The notes beneath the pieces were generated by a model. That model was not told the origin of the DNA. It did not search any database and was given only the letters and a program-made list of their open reading frames with translations. Below, piece by piece: positions 6,784-14,322 of a stretch of DNA of 21,027 bases. Each line of letters opens with the position of its first letter. Positions within the stretch are counted from its first letter, which is position 1. Position numbers and translations under genes: made by a program. This stretch comes from an uncultured Eubacteriales bacterium (GTDB taxonomy: Bacteria; Bacillota; Clostridia; Oscillospirales; CAG-272), in NCBI GenBank assembly GCA_900547725.1, contig URHR01000033.1, positions 1 through 21,027 on the forward strand, in the 5' to 3' direction.

Positions 6784-7323
6784 ATGGCAAGACTGAAAGA
6801 TTTGTATAAAGCCGAGGTCGCTCCCGCCCTCCTGAAGAAGTACAACTACAAGAGCGTCATGCAGATCCCGAAGCTCGACAAGATCGTGATCAATGTCGGC
6901 GTCGGTGACGCAAAGGATAACTCCAAGGCGCTTGACGCGGTTCTGCGCGACCTTTCGATCATTTCCGGTCAGAAGGCAATCGCAACCCACGCAAAGAAGT
7001 CCGTCGCAAACTTCAAGGTCCGTGAGGGCATGAAGATCGGCGCAAAGGTCACCCTGCGCGGCGACAGAATGTATGAATTCATGGACAGACTCTTCAACTT
7101 CGCTCTGCCGAAGGTCCGTGACTTCAAGGGAATCAACCCCAACGCGTTCGACGGAAGAGGAAACTATGCGCTCGGTCTGAAAGAGCAGCTGATCTTCCCC
7201 GAAATCGAATACGATAAGGTTGAGAAAATCCGCGGTATGGACATCTGCTTTGTCACAACCGCACAGACCGACGACGAAGCACGCGAGATGCTGACCCTGT
7301 TCGGCGCTCCGTTCGCGAAATAA
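6784..7323 (+). CDS. rplE: 50S ribosomal protein L5
   Basis: L5 binds 5S rRNA in the central protuberance. The 179-residue product has the family length, with MQIPKLDKIVINVGVGDA near the N-terminus, QKAIATHAKKSVANFKVREG, GAKVTLRGDRMYEFMDRL and the C-terminal IRGMDICFVTTAQTDDEAREML. The AAGGAGGG site precedes the ATG by 14-nt spacing from rplX. In E. coli, S8 represses spc genes by binding near the L5 start; I see no obvious S8-like hairpin at this start. Confidence 0.98.
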   Translation: MARLKDLYKAEVAPALLKKYNYKSVMQIPKLDKIVINVGVGDAKDNSKALDAVLRDLSIISGQKAIATHAKKSVANFKVREGMKIGAKVTLRGDRMYEFMDRLFNFALPKVRDFKGINPNAFDGRGNYALGLKEQLIFPEIEYDKVEKIRGMDICFVTTAQTDDEAREMLTLFGAPFAK

Positions 7324-7343
7324 TCAGAGGGAGGTAACAAACG

Positions 7344-7529
7344 ATGGCAAAGAAATCCATGATTCTGAAGCAGCAGAAGGAACAGAAGTTTTCCACGAGA
7401 AAATACAACCGCTGCAAAATCTGCGGACGCCCTCACGCGTATCTCCGGAAATTCGGCATCTGCCGTATCTGCTTCCGTAACCTCGCTTACAAGGGCGAGA
7501 TTCCGGGCGTGAAGAAGGCTTCGTGGTAA
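7344..7529 (+). CDS. rpsZ: 30S ribosomal protein S14, type Z (zinc-binding)
   Basis: This is the short 61-residue S14 of Gram-positive and some other bacteria. The zinc ligands are visible as C24-x2-C27 and C40-x2-C43 (CKICGRPHAYLRKFGICRIC). It sits in the small-subunit head. A zinc-free long S14, if present elsewhere, would be a zinc-starvation substitute. The gene is followed by an unusually long 137-nt spacer before rpsH that carries stem-loops. Confidence 0.97.
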   Translation: MAKKSMILKQQKEQKFSTRKYNRCKICGRPHAYLRKFGICRICFRNLAYKGEIPGVKKASW

Positions 7530-7566
7530 AAAATTAACCCCCAACTATCGGCAGGAAATCAAACCG

Positions 7567-7628
7567 GTCGGAAAAAGAACCGACAGTCCGATTTAACCGC
7601 CGATATGCCGCCGGGCAAAAGGTCCGGC
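7567..7628 (+). promoter_or_regulatory. Two stem-loops in the S14-S8 spacer
   Basis: The 137-nt gap 7530-7666 has one 5-bp hairpin (7567-7571 with 7580-7584, loop 8 nt) and one stronger 7-bp hairpin (7610-7616 with 7622-7628, one G-U, loop AAAAG). No T run follows, so it is not a typical terminator. The rpsH ribosome binding site AGGAGG is at 7653-7658, about 25 nt downstream. It may be a protein-binding or mRNA-processing element; S8 autoregulation is a hypothesis only. Confidence 0.4.
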
Positions 7629-7666
7629 AGCAAGATGAATTGTACTTGCATAAGGAGGAAATTGAA

Positions 7667-8065
7667 ATGCAAATGTCAGATGTAATTGCCGATATGCTCA
7701 CCAGAATCCGCAACGCGAACAACGCGAAGCACCAGACGGTTGACATTCCGGCATCCAACATGAAGAAGGCGATTGCCGAAATCCTGGTCGCGGAAGGCTA
7801 TGTGAAGTCCTATAACGTCGTTGACGACGGCAAGCAGGGCGTGATCCGCATCACGCTGAAGTATCTGCCGGGCAAGCAGAAGGTCATCCGCGGAATCCGC
7901 CGCGTATCCAAGCCGGGTCTGCGTATCTACGCAAGCTGCGAAGATATGCCCAGCGTGATGAACGGTCTCGGTATCGCAATCGTGTCCACATCCAAGGGAA
8001 TCATGACGGGCAAGAAGGCGCGCTCGCTGAACGTCGGCGGCGAAGTCCTCGCGTTCGTGTGGTAA
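7667..8065 (+). CDS. rpsH: 30S ribosomal protein S8
   Basis: S8 is a primary binder of 16S rRNA helix 21 and a translational repressor of the spc operon in E. coli. The 132-residue product has SDVIADMLTRIRNANNAKHQ, the IRGIRRVSKPGLRIYA segment and the C-terminal GIAIVSTSKGIMTGKKAR-x-LNVGGEVLAFVW. ATG 7667 is 8 nt from AGGAGG (7653-7658); the alternative ATG 7673 would be 14 nt away. A TTG-initiated form from 7640 would run through the ribosome binding site and is rejected. Confidence 0.97.
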   Translation: MQMSDVIADMLTRIRNANNAKHQTVDIPASNMKKAIAEILVAEGYVKSYNVVDDGKQGVIRITLKYLPGKQKVIRGIRRVSKPGLRIYASCEDMPSVMNGLGIAIVSTSKGIMTGKKARSLNVGGEVLAFVW

Positions 8066-8087
8066 TCGGAAAGGGGAGGTAATCGAA

Positions 8088-8657
8088 ATGTCAAGAATCG
8101 GAAGAATGCCCGTAGTCATTCCCGAAGGCGTGACCGTTACCGTCGCAGACGGCAACCTCGTTACGGTCAAGGGAAAGCTCGGAACGCTTACGGAACAGCT
8201 CCACCCCCGTATGACCATCACGGTCGAGGGCAATCATGCCTATGTCGCACGTCCCACGGACGAAAAAGAGGATCGCAGCCTGCACGGTCTGACGAGAGCG
8301 CTGCTTCACAACATGGTCGTCGGTGTCACCGAGGGCTACTCGAAGAAGCTGGAGATCGTCGGCGTCGGCTACAAGGTTGTCAAGCAGGGCAAGACCATTC
8401 AGCTGTATCTGGGTCACTCGCTGATGCCCAACGGTCAGCCGCAGTCCAAATTCTGCCTGACCGAAGAGAACGGCATCACGTTCGACGTGCCGGACGCAAA
8501 CACCATCATTGTCAAGGGCGTTGACAAACAGCTTGTCGGTCAGACGGCTGCCGTTATCCGCGGTAAGAGACCGCCTGAACCGTATCACGGCAAGGGCGTG
8601 AAGTATGCCGACGAGCATATCCGCCGCAAGGCAGGTAAGACCAGCAAGGGCAAATAA
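8088..8657 (+). CDS. rplF: 50S ribosomal protein L6
   Basis: L6 lies near the sarcin-ricin loop and the factor-binding site. The 189-residue product has the expected MSRIGRMPVVIPEGVTV start, RSLHGLTRALLHNMVVGVTEG-like region, KLEIVGVGYKV and the C-terminal VIRGKRPPEPYHGKGVKYADE with the basic end. It is about ten residues longer than common L6 (about 177-180), mostly from a loop at about 112-127 between the YLGHS and GITFDVP strands. Ribosome binding site GGGGAGGT. Confidence 0.97.
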   Translation: MSRIGRMPVVIPEGVTVTVADGNLVTVKGKLGTLTEQLHPRMTITVEGNHAYVARPTDEKEDRSLHGLTRALLHNMVVGVTEGYSKKLEIVGVGYKVVKQGKTIQLYLGHSLMPNGQPQSKFCLTEENGITFDVPDANTIIVKGVDKQLVGQTAAVIRGKRPPEPYHGKGVKYADEHIRRKAGKTSKGK

Positions 8658-8676
8658 TTGAAAGGAGTGAAGTGAC

Positions 8677-9036
8677 ATGGTATCAAGAAAAGATGCAAAC
8701 AAGGCTCGCCTGAAGAGACACAAGAGAGTCAGAGCCAAAATCTCCGGTACTGCAGAGCGTCCGCGTCTGGCTGTGTATCGCTCGAACGCGAACATCAGCG
8801 CACAGATCATCGACGATGTGAAGGGCGTGACGCTGGTCAGCGCTTCCACTTTCGGTCAGAGCTTTGAGGGCAACGGCGGCAACAAGGAAGCGGCTCGCGA
8901 GATCGGCAAGCGGATCGCGGAGAAGGCAGTGGCGGCGGGAATTACCGAGGTCGTGTTCGATCGCGGCGGTTACCTGTATCACGGACGTGTATCGGAACTG
9001 GCTGAAGGCGCTCGCGAGGGCGGCCTGAAGTTCTGA
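8677..9036 (+). CDS. rplR: 50S ribosomal protein L18
   Basis: L18 binds 5S rRNA with L5 and L25. The 119-residue product has a basic N-terminus (RLKRHKRVRAKISGTAERPR), RLAVYRSNANISAQIIDD, and the C-terminal FDRGGYLYHGRVSELAEGAR. Normal length. The AAGGAGTG site lies before the ATG. A 60-nt, AT-richer spacer without notable structure separates it from rpsE. Confidence 0.98.
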   Translation: MVSRKDANKARLKRHKRVRAKISGTAERPRLAVYRSNANISAQIIDDVKGVTLVSASTFGQSFEGNGGNKEAAREIGKRIAEKAVAAGITEVVFDRGGYLYHGRVSELAEGAREGGLKF

Positions 9037-9096
9037 TTTTCCGGTTTATACACTGTTCAACAAACTTACGTTTATTGAATATTTTGGAGGAAGAAA

Positions 9097-9600
9097 ATGG
9101 CTGACAAATTTAATCCCGCTGAGCATGATCTCAAAGAATCGCTCATCGCGCTCAACCGTGTGTCCAAGACGGTCAAGGGCGGTCGTATTGCCCGCTTTGC
9201 GGCGCTGATGGTCGTCGGTGACGGCGCAGGTCACGTCGGAGTGGGTCTTGGAAAAGCGGCTGAAGTTCCGGAAGCAATCCGCAAGGGAATCGAGGACGCA
9301 AAGAAGAATATGGTAGCGGTTGCGCTGAAGGGCACGACCATTCCGCATCAGGTGACGGGCGTGTTCGGCGCAGGAAAGGTTCTCCTGAAGCCGGCTGCTC
9401 CCGGTACCGGTATCATTGCAGGCGGCAAGGTTCGTATGGTTCTCGAAGCTGCCGGCATCAAGAATATCCGCGCAAAGTGCCTGCGCTCCAACAATCCGAC
9501 CAACGTCGTCAAGGCGACGATGGAAGGTCTGAAGGAGCTTCGCACGGCTGAGGAAGTCGCGAAGATCCGTGACATCCCCACCGAGCAGGTCAAGGGTTGA
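9097..9600 (+). CDS. rpsE: 30S ribosomal protein S5
   Basis: S5 contributes to the mRNA entry channel and decoding accuracy; its loop interacts with spectinomycin's binding site. The 167-residue product has LKESLIALNRVSKTVKGGR (spectinomycin loop around VKGGR), FAALMVVGDGAGHVGVGLGKA, and the C-terminal domain with PGTGIIAGGKVRMVLEAAGI and RSNNPTNVVKATMEGL. No loop deletion or obvious resistance change is visible. TTGGAGGAAG precedes the ATG. Confidence 0.98.
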   Translation: MADKFNPAEHDLKESLIALNRVSKTVKGGRIARFAALMVVGDGAGHVGVGLGKAAEVPEAIRKGIEDAKKNMVAVALKGTTIPHQVTGVFGAGKVLLKPAAPGTGIIAGGKVRMVLEAAGIKNIRAKCLRSNNPTNVVKATMEGLKELRTAEEVAKIRDIPTEQVKG

Positions 9601-9616
9601 GCAGGAGGTGCAGAGC

Positions 9617-9799
9617 ATGAAAAAAGTGACACTGACAAAGAGCCTCATCGGCGCGAAGCCGAACCAGAAGGCGACTGCAAAATCCCTGGGACTTGCCAAG
9701 ATCGGCGACTGCATCGTTCAAAAGGACGACGCGGTGCTTGCCGGTAAGGTGAAGATCCTTGCGCATCTCGTAACGGTGGAAGCCGTTGAAAATGCTTAA
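9617..9799 (+). CDS. rpmD: 50S ribosomal protein L30
   Basis: L30 is a small, non-essential large-subunit protein. The 60-residue product has KVTLTKSLIGAKPNQKATAK, SLGLAKIGDCIVQKDD and a C-terminal VKILAHLVTVEAV. Start 9617 follows GCAGGAGGTG; an in-frame upstream start inside rpsE (9569) would add 16 unrelated residues. Compact spacing on both sides (16 and 15 nt). Confidence 0.96.
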   Translation: MKKVTLTKSLIGAKPNQKATAKSLGLAKIGDCIVQKDDAVLAGKVKILAHLVTVEAVENA

Positions 9800-9814
9800 A
9801 GGAGGGAAACGCAG

Positions 9815-10255
9815 ATGAAACTTCATGAACTCACTCCCGCAGAAGGTTCTGCCCGCGCTGCATGGCGCAAGGGCAGAGGAACCGGTTCCGGCAACGGAAA
9901 GACGGCAGGCAAGGGACACAAGGGTCAGAACGCACGCTCCGGCGGCGGAGTCAGACCCGGTTTCGAGGGCGGTCAGTTCCCGATCTACAGACAGCATCCC
10001 AAGAGAGGCTTCAAGAATCACTTCGCAAAGAACTATGCGATTGTGAACGTTGCGGATCTTGAGAAGTTCGTGGACGGAACCGAGGTCGATCTCGACGTTC
10101 TGATGGCGGCGAAGATTGTTCGCAAGCCCATGGACGGTTTGAAAGTGCTCGGCAACGGCGAGCTGACAAAGAAACTGACAGTGAAAGCGGCGGTCTTCTC
10201 GGCGGCTGCCAAGGAAAAGATCGAGGCAGTGGGCGGTAAGGCAGAGGAGGTATAA
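9815..10255 (+). CDS. rplO: 50S ribosomal protein L15
   Basis: L15 is a late-assembly large-subunit protein. The 146-residue product shows the glycine- and basic-rich N-terminal extension (LTPAEGSARAAWRKGRG, then TAGKGHKGQNARSGGG and RPGFEGGQFPIYRQHPKRGF) and a globular C-terminal half. It is followed after only 2 nt by secY, the conserved arrangement in bacteria, with the secY ribosome binding site GAGGAGG inside its end. Confidence 0.98.
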   Translation: MKLHELTPAEGSARAAWRKGRGTGSGNGKTAGKGHKGQNARSGGGVRPGFEGGQFPIYRQHPKRGFKNHFAKNYAIVNVADLEKFVDGTEVDLDVLMAAKIVRKPMDGLKVLGNGELTKKLTVKAAVFSAAAKEKIEAVGGKAEEV

Positions 10256-10257
10256 TT

Positions 10258-11610
10258 ATGAATCAGATGATCCAGACCTTCAGAAATGCTTGGAAGATCG
10301 CTGATATCCGTAAAAAAATCCTCTTTACCCTGTTCATCGTGCTGATCTACCGCATCGGCGCAAACCTCTATGTTCCCTTTGTGGATACCGACCAGCTTCT
10401 GTTTGTGAAAACCTATCAGAATGCGATGTCCGCCGGTATCTTCCAGCTTGTCAATATGTTCTCGGGCGGCGCTTTCGAGCAGGCAACCCTGTTTGCTCTG
10501 TCGGTTTCGCCGTATATCACCGCATCCATCGTCATGCAGCTCTTGACCATCGCCATTCCTTATCTGGAGAACCTCTCCAAGGAAGGCGAGGAAGGAAAGA
10601 AGAAGATCAATGCCTACACCCGCGGTGTGACTGCGATTCTCGCACTCATCACTGCGTTCGGCTACGTGACCATGCTGAATTCCTACGGCTGCCTTGCAGT
10701 CAGCAAGAGCGACGGCGCACTCTACTATTTCGCATATGTCGTGATGATTGCCTGCTTCTGCGCGGGCGCTGCGATCATTATGTGGATGGCGGAGCGCATC
10801 AATGAGAGAGGCATCGGCAACGGTATCTCCATCATCCTGTTTGCGAACATCATTTCGCGCGGGAGCACGATGGTCACCGCACTGATCGCACTCCTGAAGA
10901 ATGCAAACGGACAGTTCCTCACCGGTTGGAAACTGGCGCTCGGAATCCTGTGGATCATTCTCTTCGTCACGGTTTCGGTCGCGGTGGTGGGACTGATCGT
11001 CTGGTTCACCAACTCCGAGGAGCGTATCCGCATCCAGTACGCGAAGAAGGTCGTCGGACGCAAAATGTACGGCGGTCAGACCAGCAACCTGCCCCTCAAG
11101 ATGAACATGGCGGGCGTGATGCCGATCATCTTCGCAAGCTCCATTGTTTCCATTCTGCCGACCGTCGCGAACTTCTTTGGCGAGAGCAACGGCTTCCGCA
11201 AGTTCGTGACCAACTATCTCGGAACCAACACGCCTGTGTATATCTTCCTGTATCTGGTGTTCCTGTTCCTGTTCTCCTACTTCTACATTATGATCTCGTT
11301 CAACCCCGTTGAAGTGGCGAACAACATTCAGAACAACGGCGGGTCGATCAAGGGCTACCGTCCCGGTGCCGAGACCGCAAACTATATCAAGAGACACCTC
11401 AATCGCATTACCGCGATCGGTGCCGTGTTCCTCTCCGTGATTGCGTGCGTGCCGATGATCATCGGCGTGTTCGTGACCAATTCGGCGGTTTCCACGCTTC
11501 TGACCTTCGGCGGCTCTTCGCTGCTGATCGTGGTCGGCGTTGCGCTGGAAACGGTTCGTTCGGTTGAGGCACAGATGAAGCTGCGGAATTACAAGGGCTT
11601 CCTTGACTGA
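10258..11610 (+). CDS. secY: Preprotein translocase channel subunit SecY
   Basis: SecY is the ten-helix protein-conducting channel of the SecYEG translocon in the cytoplasmic membrane. The 450-residue product shows successive hydrophobic segments starting near 20-38, a plug region near 58-75, SVSPYITASIVMQLL around 82-96, and the conserved cytoplasmic motifs KGYRPG (365-370) and LNRIT (381-385). The N-terminal DIRKKILFTLFIVLIYRIGA is typical. It is slightly longer than B. subtilis SecY (about 430). It is placed directly after rplO and before adk, the usual order. Confidence 0.98.
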   Translation: MNQMIQTFRNAWKIADIRKKILFTLFIVLIYRIGANLYVPFVDTDQLLFVKTYQNAMSAGIFQLVNMFSGGAFEQATLFALSVSPYITASIVMQLLTIAIPYLENLSKEGEEGKKKINAYTRGVTAILALITAFGYVTMLNSYGCLAVSKSDGALYYFAYVVMIACFCAGAAIIMWMAERINERGIGNGISIILFANIISRGSTMVTALIALLKNANGQFLTGWKLALGILWIILFVTVSVAVVGLIVWFTNSEERIRIQYAKKVVGRKMYGGQTSNLPLKMNMAGVMPIIFASSIVSILPTVANFFGESNGFRKFVTNYLGTNTPVYIFLYLVFLFLFSYFYIMISFNPVEVANNIQNNGGSIKGYRPGAETANYIKRHLNRITAIGAVFLSVIACVPMIIGVFVTNSAVSTLLTFGGSSLLIVVGVALETVRSVEAQMKLRNYKGFLD

Positions 11611-11635
11611 TACGCGAGAAAGGATTCATCGTTTT

Positions 11636-12280
11636 ATGAATATGATCTTACTGGGAGCACCCGGTGCGGGCAAAGGTACCCAATCCGCGAAAATCTCCGA
11701 AAAATATCACATTCCCGCAATCGCAACCGGAGACATTCTCCGCAGCGCGATGAAAAACGAGACCGAATTGGGCAAGGCGGCGAAATCCTATGTGGAGGCG
11801 GGCAAGTTGGTTCCGGATGAAGTCGTGATCGGCATCATCAAGGAATATCTTGCCACCGACGCGTGCAAAAACGGCTTCATTCTGGACGGCTTCCCGCGCT
11901 CTATCCCGCAGGCGAAAGCACTGGACGAGATGGGCGTTCGGATCGACGTGGTTCTGAACATTGAGGTCGAGGACGAAAAGATTGTCGAGCGCATGAGCGG
12001 ACGGCGCGTCTGCTCCTGCGGCGCATCCTATCATGTGAAGCATAATCCTCCCAAGACCGAGGGGATTTGTGACAAGTGCGGAGAGGCGCTGTACGTCAGA
12101 GCCGATGACTCCGCAGAAACCGTAAAGAACAGACTTGCAACCTTCCACGCGCAGACCGAGCCGCTCAAGGAATTCTATTCCGCAAAGGGCATTCTCGTAA
12201 CCGTGCACGGACAGGAAGAAGTAGCGGACACCACGGCGCTCGTATTCGAGGCATTGCGTCCGTTCGAGGCAAGCAAATGA
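11636..12280 (+). CDS. adk: Adenylate kinase with a zinc-type lid
   Basis: Adk catalyses ATP + AMP to 2 ADP in the cytoplasm. The 214-residue product has the P-loop GAPGAGKG (7-14), the AMP-binding TGDILRSA and LDGFPRS motifs, and the LID domain. The LID carries four cysteines, C126, C128, C145 and C148; the first pair is C-S-C instead of the usual C-x2-C, so one residue is missing. Later R-ADD and HAQTEPL match the family. ATG 11636 (MNMILLG) is chosen from the AAAGGA site; ATG 11642 is also possible. The last 4 nt overlap map (ATGA). Confidence 0.97.
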   Translation: MNMILLGAPGAGKGTQSAKISEKYHIPAIATGDILRSAMKNETELGKAAKSYVEAGKLVPDEVVIGIIKEYLATDACKNGFILDGFPRSIPQAKALDEMGVRIDVVLNIEVEDEKIVERMSGRRVCSCGASYHVKHNPPKTEGICDKCGEALYVRADDSAETVKNRLATFHAQTEPLKEFYSAKGILVTVHGQEEVADTTALVFEALRPFEASK

Positions 12281-13038
12281 TCCACCTGAAGAATTCGCAG
12301 GAAATTTCCGCGATGAAGGATGCGGGACGTATTACGGGCGAGGCATTGTTGGTCGCCCGTGATATGGTCCGCCCCGGCATCAGCACCTATGAAATCAACC
12401 AAGCGATCGAACGCTATATCCGGAAGTGCGGCGCTGAGCCGACCTTCCTCGGGTACGGCGGATTCCCCGCAAGCGCCTGCATCAGCATCAACGACGAAAT
12501 CATCCACGGAATCCCCTCCAAAAAGCGGATCCTCAAGGAAGGCGACATCGTAAAGATCGACACGGGCGCAACCTATCACGGCTATGTCGGCGATTCGGCA
12601 AGAACCGTTCCGGTCGGAACGGTCAGCGCCGAGGCGGAAAAGCTTATCAAGGTCACGCGGGACAGCTTCTTCGCAGGGGTCGGACAGGTGAAGGTCGGGA
12701 ATCGGCTGGGCGACGTCGGTCACGCGATTGACGCGCTGGTCGTGGAGAACGGCTTCAGCACCGTCAGACGCTATGTCGGACACGGCATCGGGACCGATAT
12801 GCACGAAGCACCGGACGTTCCGAACTACGGAACGGCAGGCAGAGGCATCCGGCTCTGCGCGGGCATGACGATCGCGATTGAACCGATGGTGAACGTCGGA
12901 ACGTTTGAGGTTCGGGAAATGCCGGACGGCTGGACGGTCAAAACCGCGGACGGCGCGCTTTCGGCGCACTACGAAAACACCGTGGCGCTGACGAGCGACG
13001 GCGTACTGATCCTCACATTGGTGGAACAGGATTTCTAA
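12277..13038 (+). CDS. map: Methionine aminopeptidase, type I
   Basis: Map removes the N-terminal methionine from nascent proteins. The 253-residue product has all five metal ligands of the family visible: D95 (KIDTGA), D106 (VGDSART), H169 (VGHGIG), E202 (IEPM) and E233 (YENT), plus the substrate-contacting H77 (IIHGIP). It is the short, single-domain type Ia form without an N-terminal zinc extension. Its ATG overlaps the adk stop by 4 nt, so translation is probably coupled. Some Firmicutes have a KOW-domain gene between map and infA; none is present here. Confidence 0.97.
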   Translation: MIHLKNSQEISAMKDAGRITGEALLVARDMVRPGISTYEINQAIERYIRKCGAEPTFLGYGGFPASACISINDEIIHGIPSKKRILKEGDIVKIDTGATYHGYVGDSARTVPVGTVSAEAEKLIKVTRDSFFAGVGQVKVGNRLGDVGHAIDALVVENGFSTVRRYVGHGIGTDMHEAPDVPNYGTAGRGIRLCAGMTIAIEPMVNVGTFEVREMPDGWTVKTADGALSAHYENTVALTSDGVLILTLVEQDF

Positions 13039-13078
13039 GTCACAAACCGAATCAGGTAGCAGGTAAGGAGGGATTATT

Positions 13079-13300
13079 CTGGCACAGAAGGATGATGTCA
13101 TCGAGTTTGAAGGCGTGGTCGTGGAAGCGCTCCCGAACGCGTGCTTCCGGGTCAAGCTCCCGAACGGACATATGGTGACAGCGCATATTTCCGGCAAGCT
13201 GAGAATGAATTATATCAAGATACTGCCCGGTGACCGCGTGACCATTGAAGTGTCGGTTTACGACCTGACAAAGGGACGCATCACATGGCGTGCGAAATGA
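13079..13300 (+). CDS. infA: Translation initiation factor IF-1 with CTG start
   Basis: IF-1 binds the ribosomal A site during initiation. The conserved OB-fold sequence begins at AQKDDVIEFEGVVVEALPN and ends KGRITWRAK, 73 residues in total if the CTG at 13079 initiates. AAGGAGG ends at 13071, 7 nt before that CTG, an ideal distance. In the same frame a TAA lies at 13064-13066, and between it and the conserved region only GGA, GGG, two ATT codons and CTG occur; no ATG, GTG or TTG is available. The first GTG (13115) would delete the first beta strand. ATT 13076 is a less well-spaced alternative. The product identity is secure; the start codon is inferred. Confidence 0.92.
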   Translation: MAQKDDVIEFEGVVVEALPNACFRVKLPNGHMVTAHISGKLRMNYIKILPGDRVTIEVSVYDLTKGRITWRAK

Positions 13301-13364
13301 GCCGCGAGTGCGGGCAACCGACGGTGCGGCACCACAACAAAGCAAGAAAGGTACGGTAGGGACA

Positions 13365-13478
13365 ATGAAGGTAAAACCATCCGTCAAGAAGATCTGCGAG
13401 AAGTGCAAGATCATCAAGAGAAAAGGCAAAATCATGGTCATCTGCGAAAACCCGAAGCATAAGCAGAGACAGGGTTGA
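13365..13478 (+). CDS. rpmJ: 50S ribosomal protein L36 (zinc-binding)
   Basis: L36 is the smallest ribosomal protein; its zinc site is C11-x2-C14-x12-C27-x4-H32 (CEKCKIIKRKGKIMVICENPKH). The 37-residue product MKVKPSVKKICEKCK... has normal length. Its ribosome binding site is weak (GGTAGGG about 3-9 nt upstream of ATG), and it follows infA by 64 nt. An in-frame upstream extension overlapping infA is not supported. Confidence 0.96.
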   Translation: MKVKPSVKKICEKCKIIKRKGKIMVICENPKHKQRQG

Positions 13479-13517
13479 GTGACCTGACCAAAATCAACAG
13501 AGAGGTGAAAAAAGAGA

Positions 13518-13886
13518 ATGGCTCGTATAGCTGGTGTTGATATTCCGAACAACAAGCGCGTCGAGATCGCCCTGACCTATATCTACGGAATCGGGCGCAA
13601 GAGCGCAAACGACATCCTCGCCAAGACCGGTATCAATCCCGATACCCGCGCGAAGGATCTGACCGAGGACGAGGTCGCGAAGCTCCGTGACGAAATCGAA
13701 AACTCTTACACCGTTGAGGGTGACCTCCGCCGTGATGTTGCTCTGAACATCAAGAGAATGGTGGAGATCAACTGCTATCGCGGTATCCGTCACAGAAAGG
13801 GTCTGCCGGTCAGAGGTCAGCGGACCAAGACCAATGCGAGAACCCGCAAGGGACCCGCTAAGACCATCGCTAACAAGAAGAAGTAA
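13518..13886 (+). CDS. rpsM: 30S ribosomal protein S13
   Basis: S13 is a head protein forming intersubunit bridges with L5 and the P-site tRNA contact. The 122-residue product starts MARIAGVDIPNNKRVEIALT, has GIGRKSANDILAKTGI and ends with GIRHRKGLPVRGQRTKTNAR and a basic tail. First gene of the classical alpha-operon order (S13-S11-S4-RpoA-L17). AGAGGTG lies about 10 nt before the ATG. Confidence 0.98.
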   Translation: MARIAGVDIPNNKRVEIALTYIYGIGRKSANDILAKTGINPDTRAKDLTEDEVAKLRDEIENSYTVEGDLRRDVALNIKRMVEINCYRGIRHRKGLPVRGQRTKTNARTRKGPAKTIANKKK

Positions 13887-13900
13887 AGGAGTGGCATAAA

Positions 13901-14302
13901 ATGGCTAAAGTTGCAGCAGCAAAAAAAGTTGTGAAGAAGCGCCGCGAGAGAAAGAACATTGAAAAAGGTTCTGTTCACATTCAGTCGACCTTCAACAACA
14001 CGATCGTTACCATTTCGGATGCCGAAGGCAATGCGATTTCGTGGGCGTCTGCCGGTGAGCTGGGCTTCAAGGGATCGAGAAAGTCTACTCCGTTCGCCGC
14101 ACAGTCCGCGTCGGAAACCGCCGCTAAGATCGCGATCGATCACGGTCTGAAAACGGTTGAGGTGTTCGTCAAAGGACCCGGTGCCGGACGGGAATCCGCT
14201 ATCCGCGCGCTGGAAACCGTCGGACTCCAGATCACTCTGATCAAGGACGTGACGCCGATCCCGCACAACGGTTGCAGACCGCCTAAGCGCAGACGCGTAT
14301 AA
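13901..14302 (+). CDS. rpsK: 30S ribosomal protein S11
   Basis: S11 lies on the platform beside the E site and supports mRNA 5' region interactions. The 133-residue product has the basic N-terminus, GSVHIQSTFNNTIVTISD, GELGFKGSRKSTPFAAQ, VFVKGPGAGRESAIRAL and the C-terminal HNGCRPPKRRRV. The AAAGGAGTGG site precedes the ATG at 14-nt distance from rpsM. Normal. Confidence 0.98.
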   Translation: MAKVAAAKKVVKKRRERKNIEKGSVHIQSTFNNTIVTISDAEGNAISWASAGELGFKGSRKSTPFAAQSASETAAKIAIDHGLKTVEVFVKGPGAGRESAIRALETVGLQITLIKDVTPIPHNGCRPPKRRRV

Positions 14303-14322
14303 TTTCGGGAGGTACAAACATT

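Noticed and set aside
10033..11397. Long minus-strand open frame antisense to secY
   Set aside because: It lies wholly opposite rplO/secY, has low-complexity His/Asp/Gln-rich sequence, and no ribosome binding site or family resemblance; codon bias of the sense strand creates it.
13115..13300. infA starting at GTG 13115
   Set aside because: It would delete the first conserved strand of IF-1 and has no ribosome binding site nearby, while CTG 13079 is well placed.
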